From assembly GCA_964533705.1 (NCBI GenBank), contig CAZHMN010000096.1, positions 1-9,422 on the forward strand: a DNA stretch of 9,422 bases. Reading direction: 5' to 3'. This DNA is from CAZHMN01 sp964533705 (GTDB taxonomy: Bacteria > Electryoneota > B3-LCP). Below, piece by piece: positions 1 through 6,086 of the stretch. The notes beneath the pieces are model-generated. The model saw only the letters and a program-made list of their open reading frames with translations. It was not told the origin of the DNA and did no database searches. A program made the translations under genes and the position numbers. Positions within the stretch are counted from its first letter, which is position 1. The number at the start of each line of letters is the position of its first letter.

Positions 1-2607
1 GCCGCCGAGCGCGGCAATCAGACCATCGAGCCGGAACACCTGTTGAAAGCTTTCCTGGCGGATGACGAAAATCCCGTCCGCGAAGTGCTGTCCAAGCTGG
101 ACGTCAACCTCGCCAACTTAGACGGCGCTCTGGAAACCGAGATCAAGCGCTTTCCGCAGGTCAGCGGAGCGGCGGCGCAGCAGCGCTACCTCGGCAAGGA
201 TCTGAACCAGATCGTGGCGCAGGCCGAGAAAGAGGCCGGTTCTCTGGGCGACGAGTTCATCAGCCCTGAGCATTTCTTGTTGGCTATGGTCGAGCAAAAA
301 CAGGCCTTCATCGGCAAGTTGCTGAAGAAAACGGGCGTCACCCGCGACGGCATTCTGAAAGCCCTGAAAGACGTGCGCGGCACCCAGCGCGTCACCGATC
401 AGGCGCCAGAGGCCAAATACAAGGCTCTGGAACGCTATACGCGTGACCTGACGGGTCTGGCTCGCCAGGGTAAACTCGATCCCGTCATCGGCCGGGACGA
501 GGAGATCCGCCGCGTCCTGCAGGTGCTCTCGCGCCGCATCAAAAATAACCCCGTCCTGATCGGCGAACCCGGCGTGGGTAAAACCGCCATCGCCGAGGGA
601 TTGGCGCACCGCATCGCCTCCGGCGACGTGCCCGAAAGCTTGAAGAGTAAGCGCGTCCTGGCCCTGGATATGGGCGCTCTGGTCGCCGGCACCAAATTCC
701 GCGGCGAGTTCGAAGACCGACTGAAGGCTGTCCTGAAAGAGATTCAGGCTTCAGAGGGTGAGGTCATTCTCTTCATTGACGAGCTCCACACCATCGTCGG
801 GGCCGGTTCTGCCGAAGGGTCACTGGACGCCTCCAACATGCTGAAACCCGCGCTAGCCAAGGGCGAACTCCGCGCCATCGGCGCCACCACCCTGGACGAA
901 TACCGCAAGCACGTCGAGAAGGACAAAGCCCTTGAGCGCCGCTTCCAGCCGGTCATCATATCCGAGCCCTCCGTGGAGGAGACGGTGTCCATCCTGCGCG
1001 GTCTGCAGGAGAAGTACGAGGCTCACCACAAAGTGCGCATCACCGATGCCGCCCTGGTGGCCGCTGCCGTACTGTCGCACCGCTACATCAGTGACCGTTT
1101 TTTGCCTGACAAAGCAATTGACCTGGTGGATGAGGCTGCATCAAAACTGCGCATCGAGATAGATTCCATGCCCGAAGAGCTGGAGATGGTCACCCGCAAG
1201 ATCACGCAGCTTGAAATCGAACGCCAGGGCCTGAAACGGGAGAAGGACGAAGCCTCTAAAAAACGCCTTGATGGAGTTGAGAAAGAGCTTGCGGAATTGA
1301 AAGAGGAAGAGAAAGCGTTGCGCACTCGCTGGCAACGTGAGAAGGAGATCTTAAACGAAATCGGCCGTATCAAGGAGCGCATTGATCAGGTGAAACAGGA
1401 AGAGTCCATCGCCGAGCGGGAGGGTAATTTTTCCAGGGTGAGCGAACTGCGCTACGGCGTCCTGCGTGATCTGGACAACAAGCTCACCTCGCTGAAGGAG
1501 CAACTTCTGAAATTCCAAGAGGATCGCCAGCTCCTGCGCGAAGAGGTCACCGACGAGGACATCGCCGAGATCGTCTCCCGCTGGACCAAAATCCCGGTCT
1601 CCAAGATGCTGGAAAGCGAAAAACAGAAGCTCCTTAAAATGGAAGAGAACTTGCACAGCCGGGTTATCGGCCAGGATGAAGCCGTTGCAGCCGTATCCGA
1701 CGCCATCCGCCGCGCCCGCGCCGGGCTGCAGGAGGAGAACCGCCCGCTGGGCACTTTCATCTTCCTGGGTTCGACCGGAGTGGGGAAGACCGAGCTGGCT
1801 CGCGCCCTGGCGGAGTTCCTTTTCGACGACGAATCCGCCATGGTGCGGCTGGACATGTCGGAGTACCAGGAACGCCATACCGTTTCCCGCATAATCGGGG
1901 CACCACCCGGGTACGTCGGCTACGAAGAAGGCGGCCAGTTAACCGAAGCCGTACGGCGCAAACCCTATTCCGTCGTCCTTCTCGACGAGATCGAAAAGGC
2001 GCACCCTGAGGTCTTCAACATCCTGCTGCAGCTTCTGGACGAAGGCCGCCTAACCGATAATCAGGGACGCACGGTCAACTTCAAGAACACCATCGTTATT
2101 ATGACCTCCAACCTGGGATCTGACCTGATTCGTTCCCGAATGTCGGATAGCGGGAAGGATGCGGAGAAAGTCGCCGAACAGGTCAAAGGCGAACTGCTGG
2201 CCCTCCTGCGCCAGACCCTGCGCCCCGAATTCCTGAACCGCATTGACGAAATCATCGTCTTCCACCCGTTGGATCGGGAGCACTTGAAGCAGATCCTTCG
2301 CTTGCAGTTGAATCAGCTTTTGAAGCGGCTGGAGAAGCAGCAGGTGACTGTAGAGCTCACGCCCGCCGCCGAAGACCACTTGATCGAAGTCGGCACCGAT
2401 CCGCTCTTCGGAGCGCGGCCCTTAAAGCGCGCTTTGCAGCGCGAGCTGGTGAATCCACTGGCAAAGGAGCTACTGGCCGGCAACTTCGCCCCGGGGGACA
2501 TCGTCAAGGTGGACTACAGCAACGGAGAATTGCGCTTTGTGAAGGAGGTGCAGGTGGAAGTAGTGGAGGATGAAGAGGGGGAAACTGAGGAAGGAGAAAA
2601 ATCGTAG
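1..2607 (+). CDS. clpB: ClpB, AAA+ protein disaggregase (5' end outside window)
   Basis: ClpB is a cytoplasmic hexameric ATPase that, with DnaK/DnaJ/GrpE, pulls polypeptides out of heat-induced aggregates. The frame is open from base 1 and the first residues read AAERGNQTIEPEHLL, the usual Clp N-domain start, so roughly 20-25 residues are missing and 868 are present. In frame numbering: Clp N-domain to about residue 140; NBD1 Walker A GEPGVGKT (562-585) and Walker B VILFIDE (763-783); pore loop GTKFRGEFE around residue 233; M-domain coiled coil about residues 387-520, which separates ClpB from ClpA/ClpC; NBD2 Walker A GSTGVGKT (1768-1791), Walker B VVLLDE (1972-1989), pore loop GYVGY, and sensor-2 GAR with Arg806. 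Odd points: pore loop 1 has Phe where ClpB normally has Tyr, and the protein ends in an acidic tail (VEDEEGETEEGEKS) beyond the usual end. Its promoter is outside the window. The family call is certain. Confidence 0.98.
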   Translation, partial: AAERGNQTIEPEHLLKAFLADDENPVREVLSKLDVNLANLDGALETEIKRFPQVSGAAAQQRYLGKDLNQIVAQAEKEAGSLGDEFISPEHFLLAMVEQKQAFIGKLLKKTGVTRDGILKALKDVRGTQRVTDQAPEAKYKALERYTRDLTGLARQGKLDPVIGRDEEIRRVLQVLSRRIKNNPVLIGEPGVGKTAIAEGLAHRIASGDVPESLKSKRVLALDMGALVAGTKFRGEFEDRLKAVLKEIQASEGEVILFIDELHTIVGAGSAEGSLDASNMLKPALAKGELRAIGATTLDEYRKHVEKDKALERRFQPVIISEPSVEETVSILRGLQEKYEAHHKVRITDAALVAAAVLSHRYISDRFLPDKAIDLVDEAASKLRIEIDSMPEELEMVTRKITQLEIERQGLKREKDEASKKRLDGVEKELAELKEEEKALRTRWQREKEILNEIGRIKERIDQVKQEESIAEREGNFSRVSELRYGVLRDLDNKLTSLKEQLLKFQEDRQLLREEVTDEDIAEIVSRWTKIPVSKMLESEKQKLLKMEENLHSRVIGQDEAVAAVSDAIRRARAGLQEENRPLGTFIFLGSTGVGKTELARALAEFLFDDESAMVRLDMSEYQERHTVSRIIGAPPGYVGYEEGGQLTEAVRRKPYSVVLLDEIEKAHPEVFNILLQLLDEGRLTDNQGRTVNFKNTIVIMTSNLGSDLIRSRMSDSGKDAEKVAEQVKGELLALLRQTLRPEFLNRIDEIIVFHPLDREHLKQILRLQLNQLLKRLEKQQVTVELTPAAEDHLIEVGTDPLFGARPLKRALQRELVNPLAKELLAGNFAPGDIVKVDYSNGELRFVKEVQVEVVEDEEGETEEGEKS

Positions 2608-2610
2608 GCT

Positions 2611-2634
2611 GTAGGGGCTTGATTCATCAAGCCC
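2611..2634 (+). repeat. REP-like palindrome, copy 1 (GTAG type)
   Basis: GTAG followed by a perfect inverted repeat GGGCTTGAT-TC-ATCAAGCCC. It starts 3 nt after the clpB stop codon and is identical over 24 bases to the copy at 2910-2933. A GTAG tetranucleotide just 5' of a palindrome is the hallmark of REP elements mobilised by RAYT (IS200-like) transposases; that family assignment is inference. There is no T-run after it, so it is a poor intrinsic terminator but could protect the clpB mRNA 3' end. Confidence 0.8.
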
Positions 2635-2653
2635 TGCCGGAAGGGAATGGATT

Positions 2654-2677
2654 GGGTTTGATAAATCAAACCCCTAC
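2654..2677 (-). repeat. REP-like palindrome, copy 2, inverted
   Basis: On the minus strand this reads GTAG then GGGTTTGAT-TT-ATCAAACCC, the same 24-base element in the opposite orientation, 19 nt from copy 1. The two form a head-to-head pair like the paired REPs (BIMEs) of enterobacteria. Against copy 1, one stem pair is changed from C:G to T:A on both arms, so pairing is kept; the only other difference is in the two-base centre. Confidence 0.78.
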
Positions 2678-2693
2678 GAAACTAACGAAGATC

Positions 2694-2773
2694 CTACGAA
2701 GTCCACAGCCTGATACCGTAATCGGGGTCGTCACTGACTTCGATGAGCTTAAAAATATTTAGGTAAAAACTAT
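2694..2773 (-). pseudogene. Possible minus-strand coding remnant between REP copies
   Basis: On the minus strand, from about 2773 down to a TAG at 2694-2696, one frame reads like a protein C-terminus, including FYLNIFKLIEVSDDPDYG and ending RLWTS. It has no start codon, no ribosome-binding site and a stop just upstream inside the half REP copy. It could be the tail of a degraded gene or part of a larger repeat cassette. I do not recognise the family. Low confidence; it is listed because the amino-acid composition looks more protein-like than chance would suggest. Confidence 0.2.
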
Positions 2774-2774
2774 A

Positions 2775-2786
2775 ATCAAACCCCTA
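2775..2786 (-). repeat. Half REP-like element, copy 3 (truncated)
   Basis: ATCAAACCCCTA matches the right arm of copy 2, up to the last base of its flanking tetranucleotide, but the other arm is missing: TATA precedes it instead of the mirror arm. It looks like a decayed or truncated REP copy. At 12 bases, chance is possible, but its position in a cluster of full copies favours a remnant. Confidence 0.5.
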
Positions 2787-2828
2787 AGAAGCTAATAGCA
2801 TGTTTGTAGTGAGGCCGCCATTGCGCCG

Positions 2829-2851
2829 CGGCAGGTGTTTTTCACCTACCG
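2829..2851. repeat. Hairpin with T5 loop
   Basis: CGGcAGGTG-TTTTT-CACCTaCCG is an 8-pair stem with one C/A mismatch and a five-T loop. It is followed by the pyrimidine-rich CTTTCTATTTTCTG, not a pure T-run, so termination is possible but not convincing. It sits directly before the 11-bp inverted repeat and may belong to the same intergenic repeat cassette. Confidence 0.5.
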
Positions 2852-2866
2852 CTTTCTATTTTCTGT

Positions 2867-2904
2867 TGCGTCAGGTCTTGCCCTTGAGGGTGTGACCTGA
2901 CGCA
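2867..2904. repeat. Perfect 11-bp inverted repeat with nested inner palindrome
   Basis: TGCGTCAGGTC (2867-2877) and GACCTGACGCA (2894-2904) are perfect reverse complements around a 16-nt loop that contains a second palindrome, CCCTTGAGGG (2881-2890). No T-run follows. Only 5 nt separate it from REP copy 4. It is unrelated in sequence to the REP palindrome, so it is either a second intergenic repeat family or a protein/RNA structural site. Confidence 0.75.
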
Positions 2905-2909
2905 GATTT

Positions 2910-2941
2910 GTAGGGGCTTGATTCATCAAGCCCTTTTATTT
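2910..2941 (+). terminator. REP-like palindrome, copy 4, with T-run: likely terminator
   Basis: Bases 2910-2933 repeat copy 1 exactly (GTAG, then GGGCTTGAT-TC-ATCAAGCCC). Unlike copy 1 this one is followed by TTTTATTT (2934-2941), which gives it the form of an intrinsic terminator. It would end any read-through from clpB about 17 nt before the -35 box of the yhhQ promoter. Confidence 0.6.
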
Positions 2942-2957
2942 CTCTTCCATTTTCCCC

Positions 2958-2986
2958 TTGATTTCCTTGTTCGAATTCCTTATATT
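2958..2986 (+). promoter_or_regulatory. Sigma-70-like promoter of the yhhQ operon
   Basis: TTGATT (2958-2963), 17-bp spacer, TATATT (2981-2986). The yhhQ ATG begins only 8 nt after the -10 box, so transcription would start at or within a few bases of the start codon. This implies a leaderless or near-leaderless mRNA. No Shine-Dalgarno sequence is seen before the ATG, which agrees. Confidence 0.65.
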
Positions 2987-2994
2987 GCCGCATC

Positions 2995-3672
2995 ATGCAA
3001 CGCCCGCCCACACGCTACCTGGAAATCATTACCGGCATATTCGTGGCGGTTGTGATCATCTCCAACGTCGCCTCGACCAAGATCCTGCTTTTAGGGCCAT
3101 TCACCTTCGATGGCGGCACTCTCCTCTTTCCTATATCCTACATCTTCGGCGATATCCTGACCGAAGTTTACGGCTACAAGGCTTCCCGCCGGGTCATCTG
3201 GACCGGTTTTTCATCCTGTCTAGTCATGTCTCTGGTGCTCTGGATTGTCGGTATTTTGCCGGCGGCTGAGGGTTGGACTCACCAGGAAGCCTACCGCAGC
3301 ATTCTGATGACCACGCCGCGCATCGCCCTGGCTTCGCTGATCGCTTTCGCCGCCGGTGAATTTTCCAATTCCTTCATCCTGGCCAAGATGAAGATCTTCA
3401 CGAAGGGGCGCTATCTCTGGACGCGCACCATCGGTTCCACCATCGTCGGCGAGGGCGTGGACACGGTGCTTTTCTGCGTTATCGCCTTTGCAGGGACTAT
3501 TCCGGGCAGCCTCCTGGGCGCGGTTATCATTTCCAACTACATATTCAAGGTCGGCATCGAAGTTCTGGCCACTCCGGCGACCTACAAGGTGGTCGCATCA
3601 TTAAAGCGCCGTGAAGGGCTGGACGTTTACGACGTCGGCACCAATTTTAACCCGTTTTCCCTCCAGATTTAA
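2995..3672 (+). CDS. yhhQ: Queuosine precursor transporter, YhhQ/VUT family
   Basis: An inner-membrane protein of 225 residues in the VUT/YhhQ family (COG1738), whose E. coli member takes up queuosine precursors (preQ0/preQ1) for tRNA modification. Seen: about six hydrophobic segments (approximately residues 8-28, 41-61, 67-88, 111-133, 145-171, 173-200); the family signature ISNVASTKI near residue 22; FGDILTEVYGYKASRR near 51-66 with Asp53 and Glu57 in a membrane segment; GEGVDTVLF near 153; and the typical family end YDVGTNFNPFSLQI. Length is normal. The ATG at 2995 is the first start after an in-frame TGA at 2959; no ribosome-binding site precedes it and the promoter lies immediately upstream. 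It is followed after 12 nt by the LeuT-like gene. No preQ1 riboswitch is evident, and a leaderless mRNA would leave no room for one. Substrate is inferred from the family. Confidence 0.92.
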   Translation: MQRPPTRYLEIITGIFVAVVIISNVASTKILLLGPFTFDGGTLLFPISYIFGDILTEVYGYKASRRVIWTGFSSCLVMSLVLWIVGILPAAEGWTHQEAYRSILMTTPRIALASLIAFAAGEFSNSFILAKMKIFTKGRYLWTRTIGSTIVGEGVDTVLFCVIAFAGTIPGSLLGAVIISNYIFKVGIEVLATPATYKVVASLKRREGLDVYDVGTNFNPFSLQI

Positions 3673-3684
3673 TGGAGAATGATG

Positions 3685-5262
3685 ATGCCAGGCAAAGAGA
3701 TTAAGCCACGCGAGAATTGGGGGTCGAGAATTGGGGTGATTCTGGCGGTTTCGGGCAGTGCCGTGGGATTGGGAAATTTCCTGCGCTTCCCGGTACAGGC
3801 GGCTTCACACGGAGGTGGAGCCTTCATGATCCCCTATTTCCTCGCTTTTCTGCTGCTGGGCATTCCCCTGGCCTGGGTGGAATGGACCATCGGGCGTTAC
3901 GGTGGTCGCCAGGGCCACGGTTCGGCTCCGGGTATCTACCATATCATCAGCGGCCGTAAGCGCTGGGCGAAATATCTGGGCGTCACCGCGCTGCTGGGGC
4001 CGATGTCTATTTTTTTCTATTACTGCTACATCGAAGGTTGGACGCTGGCCTACGCGTTTTTTTCCTTGACCGGTGAGTATCGTCAGATTGCTGATCCCGG
4101 TCAGATGACCGCCTTTCTATCCGGTTTCCAGGGTGTGGAAACTAATGCCTTCTTCAACGGCCCCTGGACGGCCTATGCCGCTTTTGCGGTTGTCTTTGTG
4201 GTAAATTTCTATTTCATCTATCGCGGCGTGACCAGGGGGATCGAAAAGCTGAACAAGATCGCCCTGCCCATCATGTTCCTGATCGGCTTGGTGTTACTCG
4301 GCCGAGTGATAACTCTGGGATCGCCGTATCCTGATAAACCCGATCAAAATTTCATCAATGGTCTTGGATTCCTGTGGAATCCCGATTTCAACGCTTTGAA
4401 GGATGCTTCCGTCTGGCTTGCCGCCGCCGGGCAGATGTTCTTTACCCTCTCCGTCGGTATGGGATCCATTATGGCCTATGCCAGCTATCTGCGCGCCCGG
4501 GACGACGTGGCTCTGTCATCCCTGACCGCCAATTCCACCAACGAATTTTTTGAGGTCATCTTAGCCGGCTCAATCGTTATACCCGCAACCTTCATCTTCT
4601 TCGGAGCGATGGGAGCGCAGGAAGTCGCCCAGGGCGGATCGTTCAATCTCGGTTTCGTCACCATGCCCTTGATTTTCAATCAGATGCAGGGCGGGGCCTT
4701 CGTCGGCTTTCTGTGGTTCTTTCTCCTCTTTATGGCCGGAATTACATCGTCGGTCTCGCTAATCCAACCCATGATCACCTTCCTGGAAGATGAACTGAAA
4801 TGGACTCGGCAACAGTCCGTCGTGGCGATCGGTGTAGTGAGCTTTCTGGTTACGAATTTTATCATCTTCACGCTGGCCCGCGGCAGCATGGATGAGCTCG
4901 ATTTCTGGGCTGGTACGCTCTTCCCGGTCCTGAATGCTTTTCTGGCGATTGTACTATTCGCCTGGTTCTTCGGTTTAAAGAAAGGCTTCAGGGAAATAGA
5001 CCTGGGCGCAGATTTGCGAGTGCCCCGCTTTTTCAAGTTCGTTTTTCTGGTGATCACACCGCTTTCACTGCTGGCCATACTGGTAACCTGGATCATTCAG
5101 CAGGGTCTCCCTGTCCTGACCCTTGAAAACGCCAGCCCGGAGAACCGCATCACCATCTGGATCACACGCCTGATTTTGCTGACTGTGATGGGAATTCTGA
5201 TCAGTTTCATCATCCTGGCCCGCAAACGGGGTCGCTTTATCAAAAAAGAGGAATTGCGATGA
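3685..5262 (+). CDS. LeuT-like sodium:amino-acid symporter (NSS/SNF family)
   Basis: An inner-membrane Na+-coupled symporter of 525 residues, close in length and sequence to Aquifex LeuT. TM1 carries SGSAVGLGNFLRFPVQAA with Asn31 (LeuT N27, Na1 ligand) and Arg34 (LeuT R30, gate); TM3 has YYCYIEGW with the substrate/gate Tyr at 113 (LeuT Y108); TM6 has FFTLSVGMG with Phe253, Thr254, Ser256 but Met259 where LeuT has Phe; Asn286 (Na1); TM8 TSS with Thr354 and Ser355 (Na2); Asp406 (LeuT D404 gate). Twelve TMs are expected. The binding set therefore points to a small neutral or hydrophobic amino acid; which one is not determined. Three ATGs occur in a row (3679, 3682, 3685): GGAGA at 3674-3678 abuts the first and is well spaced only for the third, so 3685 is chosen. 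The gene follows yhhQ by 12 nt and overlaps the next gene by 4 nt. Confidence 0.95.
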   Translation: MPGKEIKPRENWGSRIGVILAVSGSAVGLGNFLRFPVQAASHGGGAFMIPYFLAFLLLGIPLAWVEWTIGRYGGRQGHGSAPGIYHIISGRKRWAKYLGVTALLGPMSIFFYYCYIEGWTLAYAFFSLTGEYRQIADPGQMTAFLSGFQGVETNAFFNGPWTAYAAFAVVFVVNFYFIYRGVTRGIEKLNKIALPIMFLIGLVLLGRVITLGSPYPDKPDQNFINGLGFLWNPDFNALKDASVWLAAAGQMFFTLSVGMGSIMAYASYLRARDDVALSSLTANSTNEFFEVILAGSIVIPATFIFFGAMGAQEVAQGGSFNLGFVTMPLIFNQMQGGAFVGFLWFFLLFMAGITSSVSLIQPMITFLEDELKWTRQQSVVAIGVVSFLVTNFIIFTLARGSMDELDFWAGTLFPVLNAFLAIVLFAWFFGLKKGFREIDLGADLRVPRFFKFVFLVITPLSLLAILVTWIIQQGLPVLTLENASPENRITIWITRLILLTVMGILISFIILARKRGRFIKKEELR

Positions 5263-5411
5263 ACGTCGGTGGATGGATCATGGTTACTGTTTCCTGGCTG
5301 GTGATTCTATCTCTCGTGGTATTCTGCTATACCCGGATTCTAACCGCCCGAAAAACGCACATGAGAGCACCGCTGGAAATCGACACCGAAGAGGATCAAG
5401 CAGATCAATAA
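5259..5411 (+). CDS. Single-TM NSS-transporter small subunit, MetS-like
   Basis: A 50-residue protein. Its ATG overlaps the transporter's TGA (ATGA at 5259-5262), with a good ribosome-binding site GAGGA at 5248-5252 and a 6-nt spacer, so translation is likely coupled. It starts MNVGGWIMVT, has one hydrophobic segment (about residues 6-28), then a basic stretch (RILTARKTHMR) and an acidic tail (EIDTEEDQADQ) that ends in TAA. By the positive-inside rule its N-terminus would be outside. Corynebacterium MetP, an NSS methionine/alanine importer, needs such a small partner, MetS, encoded directly downstream; position, size and topology match. The similarity is one of architecture, since no residue signature is long enough to be decisive. 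It may assemble with or stabilise the transporter. Confidence 0.8.
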   Translation: MNVGGWIMVTVSWLVILSLVVFCYTRILTARKTHMRAPLEIDTEEDQADQ

Positions 5412-5418
5412 AAACTAC

Positions 5419-5447
5419 TTGATTTCGATTTGAAAATTGCTTAAATT
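5419..5447 (+). promoter_or_regulatory. Promoter of the TPR lipoprotein gene
   Basis: TTGATT (5419-5424), 17-bp spacer, TAAATT (5442-5447). The -35 hexamer and spacer are the same as at the yhhQ promoter. The predicted leader of about 30 nt contains GAGGG (5473-5477), 8 nt before the ATG. It gives the lipoprotein gene its own transcription apart from the transporter operon. Confidence 0.6.
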
Positions 5448-5485
5448 TGTGGGGATTCGGCAGTTTAAACCAGAGGGAAACGGTA

Positions 5486-5911
5486 ATGAAAAAAGTAATC
5501 CTTTCGTTGACATTCTTAGCTTTGATCTTGGCACTTGTTATCGGCTGCCAGAAAGGCCCCAAGGCCGAGGATTTGTTCACTGAAGCTAAAAAGCTGCAGG
5601 AAGAGCAGAAATACGACGAAGCCGTGGTCAAATATGAACAACTGGTGGAGTTGCACCCCAAGAGTCAATACGCTCCTCAATCGCAGTTCATGATCGGTTT
5701 CATCTATGCTAATGAGATTAAAGATCTGGAGAAGGCGAAAGTCGCCTATGAGACTTTCCTGAACCAGTATGCGGATCGCTCTGACAGTGGCATGGTTGCT
5801 TCGGCCGAGTGGGAATTAAAAAATCTGGGTAAGGATATCAATGAGATTACCGATCTCTCCGCTGTACCCGAAGAAGGGGTGGAAGAGGGGGAATCTGAGG
5901 GTGAAAAATAA
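5486..5911 (+). CDS. Small TPR-like lipoprotein with acidic tail
   Basis: A 141-residue predicted lipoprotein. It has a lysine start (MKK), a hydrophobic stretch and a lipobox VIGC with Cys21 as the lipidated residue; position +2 is Gln, not Asp, so outer-membrane sorting is expected by the E. coli rule. Residues 27-57 (AEDLFTEAKKL... to HP) and 64-95 form two TPR-like helix pairs of the BamD/YbgF kind. The last residues are acidic (VPEEGVEEGESEGEK). Length is much shorter than BamD (about 240), so it is probably a scaffold or partner-binding lipoprotein of unknown role. The ATG at 5486 is chosen because the signal peptide starts there and GAGGG sits 8 nt upstream. The gene is flanked by its own promoter and terminator. 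Its final 19 coding bases are nearly identical to bases near the end of clpB. Confidence 0.85.
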   Translation: MKKVILSLTFLALILALVIGCQKGPKAEDLFTEAKKLQEEQKYDEAVVKYEQLVELHPKSQYAPQSQFMIGFIYANEIKDLEKAKVAYETFLNQYADRSDSGMVASAEWELKNLGKDINEITDLSAVPEEGVEEGESEGEK

Positions 5912-5987
5912 GAATCTCACTCTTGCTGCCTTGCCCCATTGTTCAAAGCGATTGAAGCATTACCTGAGCTGAATTTAAATCTTACAC

Positions 5988-6014
5988 CGCCGGATCTTGG
6001 TATCCGGCGTTTTT
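5988..6014 (+). terminator. Intrinsic terminator after the lipoprotein gene
   Basis: Perfect 8-bp stem CGCCGGAT (5988-5995) / ATCCGGCG (6002-6009), a 6-nt loop, then TTTTT (6010-6014). It lies 76 nt past the lipoprotein stop codon and 20 nt before the likely -10 box of the next gene. Confidence 0.85.
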
Positions 6015-6039
6015 CATCATGTTTCCCTCTGTTTATTAT
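6011..6039 (+). promoter_or_regulatory. Weak promoter candidate for the radical SAM gene
   Basis: TATTAT (6034-6039) is a good -10 box. At 17-bp spacing the -35 is only TTTTCA (6011-6016), which lies in the T-run of the preceding terminator. A new promoter is needed after the terminator, which is the main argument for it. Confidence 0.35.
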
Positions 6040-6086
6040 AGATCCAACCATTAGCCCGTTTGAATGTGCAATCGTACCAGTTCGAT

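Larger units (their letters stand above)
2608..2994. other. Gene-poor, repeat-filled gap between clpB and yhhQ
   Basis: This 387-bp gap holds three full and one half REP-like palindromes (2611-2634, 2654-2677, 2775-2786, 2910-2933), a hairpin at 2829-2851, an 11-bp perfect inverted repeat at 2867-2904 and the yhhQ promoter at 2958-2986. The stretch 2690-2773 is outside the palindromes and more AT-rich; its minus strand has a protein-like 26-codon open stretch. I see no convincing complete gene: an ATG at 2800 opens only a 31-codon frame with no ribosome-binding site, ending inside the inverted repeat. Confidence 0.8.

Noticed and set aside
1351..1892. Long minus-strand frames inside clpB (also 118-609)
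   Set aside because: They are antisense to a complete, conserved ClpB reading frame; their products are rich in Ser/Arg or Gln/Val shadows of clpB codons and match no family.
2800..2895. 31-codon plus-strand frame starting at ATG 2800
   Set aside because: No ribosome-binding site, runs through two palindromes and ends in the second one; composition is not protein-like.
2611..2933. CRISPR array
   Set aside because: Repeat copies are palindromic, of both orientations and irregularly spaced (19 to over 100 nt), with no cas genes in view.
2900..2994. preQ1 riboswitch before yhhQ
   Set aside because: The palindrome here is a repeat identical to one after clpB, and the promoter sits almost on the start codon, leaving no leader for an aptamer.
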